From: Methyloprofundus sp.
Lineage (GTDB): Bacteria > Pseudomonadota > Gammaproteobacteria > Methylococcales > Methylomonadaceae
NCBI GenBank assembly: GCA_013138555.1
Contig: WTCN01000168.1
Location: 1-5,938, forward strand
Direction: 5' to 3'
Length of the DNA stretch: 5,938 nt
Shown in pieces: positions 1-4,624 of this stretch. Numbering within the stretch: position 1 is the first letter of the stretch; the number at the start of each line of letters is the position of its first letter. A model generated the notes under the pieces. It made no database searches and was not told the DNA's origin. It saw nothing but the letters and a program-made list of their open reading frames with translations. Made by a program: the position numbers and the translations under genes.

Positions 1-146
1 GTTTTTTCACAAACAGTTGAAATGCCAGGGACGGTGCGTAAGGTAGCCTCTGCATCTGCAATAGATTCTATTCCGCGTGCAATTTGCTGAGCCATTGCTT
101 TAGTTGCACCATCGCGGCTGTAATATATAACAAGAATATTGACCAT
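1..146 (-). CDS. wrbA: WrbA-type NAD(P)H:quinone oxidoreductase, 5' part only
   Basis: This is the N-terminal 48 residues of a flavodoxin-fold protein; the rest lies beyond the left window edge. It opens MVNILVIYYSRDGATKAMAQ, a hydrophobic beta strand followed by an S-R-D-G-A-T loop (residues 10-15) where flavodoxin-like proteins hold the FMN phosphate. IARGIES and then LRTVPGIST (about 36-44) follow, a segment typical of WrbA. WrbA proteins are cytoplasmic, tetrameric FMN enzymes that reduce quinones by two electrons using NAD(P)H, thought to limit oxidative stress. The ATG at 144-146 is the natural start because it leads straight into the beta strand; AAAGA and AAGAG lie just upstream as a weak ribosome binding site. 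It starts 37 bases after the arsC stop on the same strand, so the two are probably co-transcribed. Pairing of arsC with wrbA is, from memory, common in gammaproteobacteria such as Pseudomonas. The family call is fairly sure; the exact subfamily cannot be tested on a partial protein. Confidence 0.82.
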   Translation of the reverse strand, partial: MVNILVIYYSRDGATKAMAQQIARGIESIADAEATLRTVPGISTVCEK

Positions 147-183
147 TCTTTAAACTCTTAAAGGCTAGGGTAATTTGCGGCGC

Positions 184-531
184 TTATAAAATTGCTAAAA
201 CACTTTCCGGAGGACGGCCGATAGCTGCCTTGCCATTCGCTAATACGATAGGGCGTTCAATTAATTTAGGCGTATTCATCATTCCGGCAATTAAAGCATC
301 TCGATCCAGATCAGGGTTATCCATGCCCGTTGCTTTATATTCTGCTTCTTTAGTGCGCATCAGTTCGCGTGGCTGTATATCAAGCAGAGTTAGGATAGCA
401 TCTAGTTCATCCGCTGTTGGCGGCGTTTTTAAATATTCAATCACTTCTGCTTCTACGCCATTTTCTTCTAATAACTGTAATGTCTGACGCGATTTACTGC
501 ACCTTGAATTATGGTAAATTTTTACGCTCAT
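184..531 (-). CDS. arsC: ArsC/YfgD family arsenate reductase (glutaredoxin-dependent type)
   Basis: A complete 115-residue protein of normal family length. It begins MSVKIYHNSRCSKSRQTL, the thioredoxin-fold beta strand plus active-site loop, with catalytic Cys11. The three arginines that bind the oxyanion in plasmid R773 ArsC (Cys12, Arg60, Arg94, Arg107) are all present one position earlier here: Cys11, Arg59 (in ELMRTKE), Arg93 (in IERPIV) and Arg106 (in AIGRPPE). The enzyme is therefore probably competent to reduce arsenate to arsenite in the cytoplasm with glutathione/glutaredoxin. Overall it resembles E. coli YfgD (HNPRCSKSR, ERPIV, IGRPPE) more than plasmid ArsC. YfgD-like proteins are often outside ars operons, so the physiological substrate is less certain. 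No arsR or arsB is seen nearby. It lies upstream of wrbA on the same strand. The ATG at 529-531 has only a weak AAGAA-type ribosome binding site about 7 bases upstream. Confidence 0.88.
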   Translation of the reverse strand: MSVKIYHNSRCSKSRQTLQLLEENGVEAEVIEYLKTPPTADELDAILTLLDIQPRELMRTKEAEYKATGMDNPDLDRDALIAGMMNTPKLIERPIVLANGKAAIGRPPESVLAIL

Positions 532-561
532 CGGTTTTTTCTTAAGTCTTAGTTGAAAGCT

Positions 562-711
562 TTATAATATCATACACGGACGAACTTTAGCGCGGTAGCT
601 TGTCAGTGAGGTATCAACCAGACCCAGTAGAGGAGTAGAAATATTAGCAATAATCATCGGCAAAGCAAGTCGCCAAACCTGCCGATGATTAAAGGTGATG
701 TTTTTCAACAA
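562..711 (-). pseudogene. Remnant of the N-terminus of a DinF-type MATE transporter
   Basis: A short open frame on the minus strand reads HRQVWRLALPMIIANIS, then TPLLGLVDT. It closely resembles the first transmembrane helix of the DinF branch of MATE multidrug/sodium antiporters (from memory, E. coli DinF has WRLALPMIFSNI...VPLLGLVDTAVIGHL). After LVDT the match stops: the frame continues SLTSYRAKVRPCMIL and ends at a TAA at 562-564, so more than 400 residues of a normal transporter are missing. No ATG precedes the conserved part; an in-frame stop (715-717) is followed by two TTG codons (706-711) without a visible ribosome binding site. It lies between the membrane protein gene and arsC on the same strand, and is best read as the scar of a deleted gene. 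The 12-bp inverted repeat at 651-691 falls inside it. It is below usual ORF length cut-offs. Confidence 0.6.
651..691. repeat. 12-bp perfect inverted repeat, 17-base loop
   Basis: TAATCATCGGCA (651-662) is matched exactly by TGCCGATGATTA (680-691). The hairpin could end transcripts arriving from the membrane protein gene at 739, but no clean T-run follows on the minus strand. It overlaps the codons of the MATE remnant, so it may be coincidental or a protein-binding dyad. Confidence 0.5.
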
Positions 712-738
712 TGATTAATCACTAAAGTCGCTTTGCTT

Positions 739-1443
739 TTATACAGCATCGATACCAAAAATTCTGCGATATAAAACGCCTTGTAAAGCAATGAACATCG
801 GGATGGACCATATTAACCCTAAGCCCAGAGGTATGACGCTGACAAGATAAATTATCACCATTAGCGCAGCGGTAAAAAAGAGTTTAAACCAATGCTGGCT
901 TGCGGCTCTACGAGACGTTTCCATCGCCTGCCAAAAGTCCATGTTTTTATCGATAATCAGAGGCAAGGTAAACATATATGCGATGGAAAGGTAGATTCCA
1001 GGGATGATCAGTAGCAAAAATCCTAAGGTAACTAGAACTGATATACAGAGGCTTGCAATAATAATGGGTAGAGTATAGCTAAAGTAAGAAAAGGCCATCT
1101 TATAGCTGACGGGGGCATCAATCGCACGATGTAAGCCCATCATGATAATGCCCGCAAAAAACGGGTAGCTCAGTAATGAAAGAATGCCGCTAATAAGAGT
1201 CGTAATCACTGATAATAGACCTTCATCAATGGCAGAAAATAAGTCAAGAACCAGCATACTGGCGAAACTTATGGCGATAAGTGCAACAAAGATGAGTGCA
1301 CCCGCACCGAGGACAGAGCCTTTTAATCCAGAGGTTCGTTGCCATGCTTCTTTAATAACGTCCATAACCTGAAAATCATAAGGCGCAGCAATACCTTCTT
1401 GAATGCTACCTGATAGAGTGCTATTAATTTGATTTGTTTGCAT
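739..1443 (-). CDS. Uncharacterised multi-pass inner-membrane protein
   Basis: A 234-residue protein dominated by hydrophobic segments. About 40 polar N-terminal residues (including PYDFQVMDVIKEAWQR) are followed by membrane stretches at roughly 45-69, 78-104, 122-147, 149-164, 187-205 and 207-224. Residues 142-179 contain LLLIIPGIYLSIAYMF, then a LPLIIDKNMDFWQAMETSRR segment. This pattern (hydrophobic-IPGIY..., then 'lv.D...g.w.Am..Sr', then a W-rich helix) is shared by the broad YciC/DUF975-like/BPSS1780-like group of membrane proteins, for which I know no established reaction. The start is well supported: AGGAG (1450-1454) lies 6 bases before the ATG. It is probably monocistronic: downstream on its strand is the MATE remnant, and upstream lies a repeat. 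Its function is unknown; a structural or envelope-stress role would be a guess. Confidence 0.75.
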   Translation of the reverse strand: MQTNQINSTLSGSIQEGIAAPYDFQVMDVIKEAWQRTSGLKGSVLGAGALIFVALIAISFASMLVLDLFSAIDEGLLSVITTLISGILSLLSYPFFAGIIMMGLHRAIDAPVSYKMAFSYFSYTLPIIIASLCISVLVTLGFLLLIIPGIYLSIAYMFTLPLIIDKNMDFWQAMETSRRAASQHWFKLFFTAALMVIIYLVSVIPLGLGLIWSIPMFIALQGVLYRRIFGIDAV

Positions 1444-1467
1444 AAAAAACTCCTGGGTAATAAAATT

Positions 1468-1496
1468 ACATTAGAACTATGATTCAGGTATTTCAA
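1468..1496 (-). promoter_or_regulatory. Possible sigma70 promoter for the membrane protein gene
   Basis: On the minus strand TTGAAA (1491-1496) is followed after 17 bases by TAATGT (1468-1473), about 24 bases before the start codon. The -35 is good and the -10 matches only half of the consensus, so this is a weak prediction. It lies outside repeat copy 1. Confidence 0.3.
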
Positions 1497-1534
1497 AAAA
1501 GATGTTACGGATGGAGGGCTCGTTACTCACAACT

Positions 1535-1694
1535 CTAAGGAGTGCGGATTTAATAATATCCGCAAGTCTCTGTTCTAATGTAGCCTGTAGGGAGCTTGCG
1601 GAATACAGGAAGAGCAGCGCACTCACTTTCCCGTATTCCGCAAGCTCCCTACGGGCTACACAACTATCGGGTTTTATTTAGTCTGACTCCTTAG
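1535..1694. repeat. MITE-like palindromic repeat, copy 1 (intact)
   Basis: A 160-bp element bounded by perfect 9-base inverted ends, CTAAGGAGT (1535-1543) and ACTCCTTAG (1686-1694). Inside are a small hairpin (GCGGAT 1544-1549 with ATCCGC 1558-1563) and a large one. The arms of the large hairpin, 1580-1606 and 1633-1659 (27 bases each), pair at every position except one G-T wobble. After a mismatch a further 4 bp (GGAA/TTCC, 1608-1611 with 1628-1631) pair, leaving a 16-base loop. It encodes no protein. The core (GTAGCC...GGAGC..GCGGAATAC) belongs to the family of short palindromes scattered in many proteobacterial genomes. Two more copies are at 2212-2373 and 4270-4405. Terminal inverted repeats plus no coding capacity suggest a non-autonomous mobile element, though no transposase with matching ends is in the window. 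Confidence 0.8.
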
Positions 1695-1916
1695 AATGCC
1701 CATGTTATATTTAGTCAAACTAGACGCTGCTTTGGTGAGTGATCTCAGGTCTAAGTAATAAGTCTCCAACAAAAAGGTTTGGGGGGTGATGAAAGAGTGT
1801 TTTCATAATATATTGATAATGAAAGGTTTATTCTATTGTGATTGAGATTTATATGCTATCAGCTAAAATCTTAGCTAAGAAAAATTACTTAATAATGAAA
1901 AAAATATAAAAAATAG
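1695..1916. other. AT-rich intergenic stretch without a recognisable gene
   Basis: This is the rest of the non-coding region between repeat copy 1 and the tRNA promoter. Stops are frequent in all frames and I see no ribosome binding site followed by a credible ORF. A small hairpin, AGCTAA (1861-1866) with TTAGCT (1871-1876), is the only local structure noted. Confidence 0.6.
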
Positions 1917-1944
1917 TTGCAAAATTATAAATGTTTTGTATAAT
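1917..1944 (+). promoter_or_regulatory. sigma70 promoter of tRNA-Lys
   Basis: TTGCAA (1917-1922), a 16-base spacer and a perfect TATAAT (1939-1944) lie just upstream of the tRNA. Transcription would begin near 1951, leaving a 5' leader of about 9 bases for RNase P to remove. The surroundings are very AT-rich, as is usual for strong stable-RNA promoters. Confidence 0.75.
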
Positions 1945-1959
1945 ATCTAAATCGACTGA

Positions 1960-2035
1960 GGGTCCTTAGCTCAGCTGGTAGAGCACCGCACTTTTAATGC
2001 GATGGTCGAGCGTTCGAATCGCTCAGGACCCACCA
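1960..2035 (+). tRNA. tRNA-Lys (anticodon UUU)
   Basis: A complete 76-base tRNA with CCA encoded. The acceptor stem GGGTCCT pairs with AGGACCC (2024-2030 region). The D arm is GCTC...GAGC. The anticodon loop CTTTTAA (1991-1997) carries TTT at 1993-1995. The variable loop is five bases and the T arm is GAGCG-TTCGAAT-CGCTC. The sequence follows E. coli tRNA-Lys closely in the acceptor, D and T-loop parts. The top pair of the anticodon stem (C at 1986 against A at 2002) is a mismatch; the other four pairs are intact. It reads AAA and AAG codons. It appears to be transcribed alone, between its own promoter and terminator. Confidence 0.97.
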
Positions 2036-2043
2036 TCGAATCC

Positions 2044-2068
2044 TTTGATAAATAAACACTTTATCAAA
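2044..2068. repeat. 9-bp AT-rich hairpin after tRNA-Lys
   Basis: TTTGATAAA (2044-2052) is followed after a 7-base loop by its exact reverse complement TTTATCAAA (2060-2068). It lies between the tRNA 3' end and the terminator and would fold in the precursor's 3' trailer. It may help 3' processing or termination; no T-run follows directly. Confidence 0.6.
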
Positions 2069-2070
2069 AC

Positions 2071-2096
2071 AAGCCAGCCATCGTGCTGGTTTTTTT
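2071..2096 (+). terminator. Intrinsic terminator of tRNA-Lys
   Basis: CCAGC (2074-2078) and GCTGG (2085-2089) form a stem around a 6-base loop. The stem can be extended by G-T and A-T pairs, and a run of seven T follows (2090-2096). It sits 38 bases after the tRNA CCA, a classic rho-independent terminator. Confidence 0.88.
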
Positions 2097-2126
2097 ATGC
2101 CTGAAATCCCACTTTACGAGCACCGC

Positions 2127-2211
2127 TTATTTTTTCTGAGTGTAGTAAATTTTGATTCCATAACTCTTGACTATACTTAAAAACTCCTCGTCATCCTTGA
2201 GTTTTACCCAG
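2127..2211 (-). pseudogene. Possible 3' remnant of an unrecognised gene cut by repeat copy 2
   Basis: On the minus strand the 27 codons from the inner edge of repeat copy 2 to a TAA at 2127-2129 read like a real protein end: WVKLKDDEEFLSI, then VKSYGIKIYYTQKK, with a charged helix followed by a beta-like strand. Upstream the frame enters the non-coding repeat. No continuation of the gene is evident beyond it: the minus-strand frames of 2374-2500 carry stops. It could be the tail of a gene truncated when the repeat arrived, or a chance open frame. I do not recognise a family. Confidence 0.3.
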
Positions 2212-2373
2212 CTTAGGAGTGCGGATTTAATAATACCCGAAAGTCTCTGTTCTAATGTAGCCTGCATGCAGCTTGCGGAATACAGGAAGAGCAGTGCACA
2301 CTCACTTTCCCGTATTCCGCAAGCTCCATACGGGCTACACAACTATCAGGTTTTATTTAGTCTGATTCCTTAG
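2212..2373. repeat. MITE-like palindromic repeat, copy 2 (full length, decaying stem)
   Basis: Same orientation and about the same length as copy 1. It runs from CTTAGGAGT (2212-2220) to GATTCCTTAG (2364-2373). The hairpin arms are 2257-2283 and 2312-2338. The right arm keeps the family sequence, while the left arm reads CTGCATGCAGC and carries changes that leave three non-identical positions. The small 5' hairpin is also spoiled (ACCCGA instead of ATCCGC). The loop has two extra bases (GTGCACAC against GCGCAC). TTA directly flanks GGAGT at the left and follows ATTCC at the right, which might be a 3-base target duplication. It lies downstream of tRNA-Lys and about 410 bases upstream of the sugar transferase gene. 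Confidence 0.78.
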
Positions 2374-2691
2374 GAGATTGTTCGAGAGCTAACGTATTTG
2401 TCAGGCGACTAATGTGTTGCTCATTCTACCTTACTGCTATACATATGGCTACTAAATAGAGAGATAGCTATTGATCTATAGGCTAGTCTGCGGATAACAG
2501 GCATATCAGATTCCTGGTAGCAGTGCTAATTTTGTTAGTTACCCAGAAGGCAATGAAATGATTTGTTATTGCTACTTTACTCTGTGGTTGGTTGGGCTTT
2601 TTATTTATTGCGTTTTTGAGACTAGCTAGCTTTACAATTCACTTTGGGGGAGTAGACTTTAGTTTGCATGTATCATCTTGCTAAAATGTGA
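2374..2691. other. Non-coding region upstream of the sugar transferase gene
   Basis: I find no ORF with a credible start, no RNA gene and no long repeat here. Together with the promoter region it forms an unusually long leader of about 410 bases between repeat copy 2 and the start codon at 2787. Confidence 0.55.
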
Positions 2692-2717
2692 TCAGCATGC
2701 TGAGACTTAAATATAAT
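2692..2717 (+). promoter_or_regulatory. Candidate promoter with an overlapping palindromic operator
   Basis: A consensus TATAAT lies at 2712-2717, about 70 bases before the sugar transferase start. Directly upstream, TCAGCATGCTGA (2692-2703) is a perfect 12-base palindrome overlapping where the -35 box would sit. No good TTGACA match exists there, so the promoter may need an activator, or the palindrome may be a repressor site. This is inferred from sequence only. Confidence 0.35.
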
Positions 2718-2786
2718 TCTGTACTCTTTACGTAGTAAGCTCTATCGCTTTTTCGTTGAGGAACTCATTAGGGAAATAAAACACGC

Positions 2787-4184
2787 ATGGCAAAGTCAAT
2801 AAAGGACAGTGGCACTTCATTAATTTTTTTAATGAAGCTGATTGATAGTGCGATTATTGTCGGAACAGGTATTGCTTGTTTTTTTATTCTGGAACCTATC
2901 AAAAATTTCCTGCCCTATACCGGGTTTATGCCTGAAAACTATTTAACAATCATCGTACTGGGTTTTATGTTTAGTGCCTGGTGGTTTCCTGCGTTTCATG
3001 TCTATCAAAGTTGGCGCTGGAGCAGTTTTTTAACTGAAATACGAGGGCTGCTACTCGGCTGGACTTTTTCTATTATTGGCTTGCTTGCTTTTATCTTTTT
3101 TACCAAGACGGCAACAGAGTTCTCAAGGCACTGGTTTATTTTATGGTTTGTTAGTGTTTTTAGTATCTTAATGTTGCAGCGCTTTATATTGCGCTGGGTA
3201 TTACGCACATTACGTCAAAAAGGGGTTAATCTGAGGCATATTGTTATCGTAGGTGATGGCTTATTGAGTGAGCAGCTTATTGAAAAAATTCAGCAGGCAA
3301 CATGGATGGGATTGAATATTAAAGGTATTTTTGCCGATATGCCAATTGATAATATAACAAACCTGCCTCATTTAGGTAAAACACAGGATGTGCTAGCTTA
3401 TGTAGAAGAAAATGCGATTGACCAGGTCTGGATAACCTTGCCCTTAAAAGCGATGGAAAAAATAGAAAACTTATGTAGAGAATTGCACTCTGTGGTTGTC
3501 GAAGTTAAATTAGTCCCTGATATTTCTAGTCTACGCCTACTGAATTATTCGACCATACAGTTAGACGGTATAGCGGTGATTAATATGTCGGTTTCACCTA
3601 TGTCAAGTGGTCATCGGCTCTTAAAGTGGCTGGAAGATAAGATCTTGTCATTTGTTATTTTACTGTGTATTAGTCCGTTGCTAGGTATTATTGCTTTAGC
3701 GGTTAAACTCAGTTCACCCGGTCCGGTATTTTATAAGCAGGAACGTGTCGGCAATAATGGTAAAAAATTTCAAATGCTTAAATTTAGGTCTATGCCTGTT
3801 GATGCAGATAAAGAGTTGGTGTGGGGAGGTTCTCAGGAAAAGAAAAAAACCAGAATTGGGCTGTTTTTACGCCAGACAAGCCTTGACGAATTACCTCAGT
3901 TTATTAATGTCTTAAAAGGTGATATGTCAATTGTAGGGCCACGCCCGGAACGGACTGTTTTTGTTGAGCAGTTTAAGCATGAGATTAATAGCTATATGCA
4001 AAAACATCTGGTTCAAGCGGGGATTACCGGGTGGGCGCAAGTGAATGGCTGGCGCGGTGATACCAGTTTAAAAACACGTCTTGAGTATGATTTATTTTAT
4101 ATAGAGAACTGGTCTTTCTGGTTTGATTTAAAGATTATTTTTATGACTCTTTATAAAGGGGTAAATGGAAATGAAAAAGCATAG
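2787..4184 (+). CDS. Undecaprenyl-phosphate glucose-1-phosphate transferase-like (WcaJ-type) sugar transferase
   Basis: A 465-residue polytopic enzyme, the same length as E. coli WcaJ (464). It has four N-terminal membrane helices (about 12-35, 52-73, 86-106, 115-137), a CoA-binding-like cytoplasmic Rossmann domain opening HIVIVGDG (151-158), and a fifth hydrophobic, probably re-entrant helix containing Ser-Pro (284-307). The C-terminal bacterial sugar transferase domain follows: KFRSM (332-336), SLDELPQ (365-371) with the catalytic Asp367-Glu368 pair of monotopic phosphoglycosyl transferases, GDMSIVGPRP (378-387), GITGWAQVNGWRG (412-424) and LEYDLFYIENWSFWFDLKI. Such enzymes move a sugar-1-phosphate, usually glucose from UDP-glucose, onto undecaprenyl phosphate at the inner membrane to start exopolysaccharide or capsule repeat units. 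VNGWRGDT and YIENWS favour the glucose subgroup, but the substrate is not proven. The ATG at 2787 has AGGGA 12 bases upstream, a rather long spacing. No other polysaccharide gene is in the window, and repeat copies lie on both sides. Confidence 0.9.
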   Translation: MAKSIKDSGTSLIFLMKLIDSAIIVGTGIACFFILEPIKNFLPYTGFMPENYLTIIVLGFMFSAWWFPAFHVYQSWRWSSFLTEIRGLLLGWTFSIIGLLAFIFFTKTATEFSRHWFILWFVSVFSILMLQRFILRWVLRTLRQKGVNLRHIVIVGDGLLSEQLIEKIQQATWMGLNIKGIFADMPIDNITNLPHLGKTQDVLAYVEENAIDQVWITLPLKAMEKIENLCRELHSVVVEVKLVPDISSLRLLNYSTIQLDGIAVINMSVSPMSSGHRLLKWLEDKILSFVILLCISPLLGIIALAVKLSSPGPVFYKQERVGNNGKKFQMLKFRSMPVDADKELVWGGSQEKKKTRIGLFLRQTSLDELPQFINVLKGDMSIVGPRPERTVFVEQFKHEINSYMQKHLVQAGITGWAQVNGWRGDTSLKTRLEYDLFYIENWSFWFDLKIIFMTLYKGVNGNEKA

Positions 4185-4222
4185 CTTGAAGAAATTGTAG
4201 AATAATTCGCAGCGCCCTTCGA

Positions 4223-4245
4223 GTATATAGCCCTTTGGCATATAC
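4223..4245 (+). terminator. Hairpin after the sugar transferase gene, possible terminator
   Basis: GTATAT-A-GCC (4223-4232) and GGC-ATATAC (4237-4245) form a 9-bp stem with one bulged A and a CTTT loop, 39 bases after the stop codon. No T-run follows, so it may act only as an RNA 3'-end stabiliser or weak terminator. Confidence 0.35.
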
Positions 4246-4269
4246 AATAAACAGGTGTAAAAGTCTTAT

Positions 4270-4405
4270 TTAGGAGTGCGGATTTAATAATATCCGAAAG
4301 TCCATGTTCTAATGTAGCCTGTATGGAGCTTGCGGAATACAGGAAGAGCAGCGCACTCACTTTCCCGTATTCCGCAAGCTCCATACAGGCTACACAACTA
4401 TCGGG
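4270..4405. repeat. MITE-like palindromic repeat, copy 3 (right end missing)
   Basis: Same orientation as copies 1 and 2. It begins TTAGGAGTGCGG at 4270 and matches them until about 4405 (CTATCGGG). It then diverges, lacking the last 25 or so bases and the ACTCCTTAG end. Its hairpin is the best of the three: arms 4314-4340 and 4367-4393 are perfect 27-base reverse complements. At arm position 11 it has a T-A pair (TATGGAG/CTCCATA) where copy 1 has G-C (TAGGGAG/CTCCCTA). It starts 85 bases after the sugar transferase stop. Confidence 0.8.
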
Positions 4406-4445
4406 CTTCTGTATATGCATTTTGCATTAATAGAGATTCTCCGCT

Positions 4446-4503
4446 ACTCAAAAGCGAAACCTTTAGCCCTGCAGGTTGATGGCTAAAGATTTCGCTTTTG
4501 AGT
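4446..4503. repeat. Long hairpin with 23-base arms
   Basis: The left arm 4446-4468 (ACTCAAAAGCGAAAC, then CTTTAGCC) and the right arm 4481-4503 (GGCTAAAG, then ATTTCGCTTTTGAGT) pair at 22 of 23 positions around a 12-base loop. It is unrelated in sequence to the 160-bp repeat. No T-run follows, so it is not a standard terminator. It may be a separate small palindromic element or a transcription barrier between the sugar transferase and Rpn genes. Only this one copy is in the window. Confidence 0.75.
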
Positions 4504-4560
4504 GTTAAAATAATGAGGGTCAGAATATGTGAGCATTATTTCTCAAAAAGTCTATAGTTA

Positions 4561-4589
4561 TTAACAGAGAAAACTTATTTTTGTACTAT
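4561..4589 (+). promoter_or_regulatory. Likely sigma70 promoter of the Rpn-like gene
   Basis: TTAACA (4561-4566), a 17-base spacer and TACTAT (4584-4589) predict a start near 4596, some 29 bases before the ATG. The -35 matches five of six and the -10 four of six consensus bases. It lies after the long hairpin, so the gene is probably transcribed independently. Confidence 0.45.
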
Positions 4590-4624
4590 GCGATAGGTTA
4601 AATGAGACAAAAAAGGCGCTAACG

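Noticed and set aside
230..487. 85-residue open frame on the plus strand
   Set aside because: It lies entirely antisense to arsC, which has all its catalytic residues, and shows no recognisable protein.
720..738. Terminator for the membrane protein gene just after its stop
   Set aside because: Only a 4-bp AAAG/CTTT pairing is possible and there is no T-run.
1184..1372. 62-residue open frame on the plus strand
   Set aside because: It is antisense to the membrane protein gene, with no ribosome binding site or family resemblance.
1960..2035. tRNA-Lys as an integration (att) site
   Set aside because: I found no second copy of the tRNA 3' end in the window and no integrase gene.
2212..2342. Upstream two thirds of a 71-residue minus-strand frame (2127-2342)
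   Set aside because: This part is repeat copy 2. The similar peptide CMQATLEQRLS in the frame at 4151-4420 (CMELAEY..., IQATLEHGLS) arises only because both are the same repeat. Only the tail at 2127-2211 is kept, as a possible remnant.
2167..2373. 68-residue open frame on the plus strand
   Set aside because: It is mostly repeat copy 2 read through its hairpin; the codons are those of a palindrome.
3005..3208. 67-residue minus-strand open frame
   Set aside because: It is antisense within the sugar transferase membrane domain and has no supporting features.
1535..4405. The three repeats as a CRISPR array
   Set aside because: The copies are about 160 bases long, hundreds to thousands of bases apart and separated by genes, with no regular spacers or cas genes.
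2212..4405. Composite transposon made of repeat copies 2 and 3
   Set aside because: Neither copy encodes a transposase, copy 3 lacks one end, and no outer target duplication is visible. Only a recombination hypothesis is kept.
4151..4420. 89-residue minus-strand open frame
   Set aside because: It spans the end of the sugar transferase gene and repeat copy 3, and shows no independent coding evidence.
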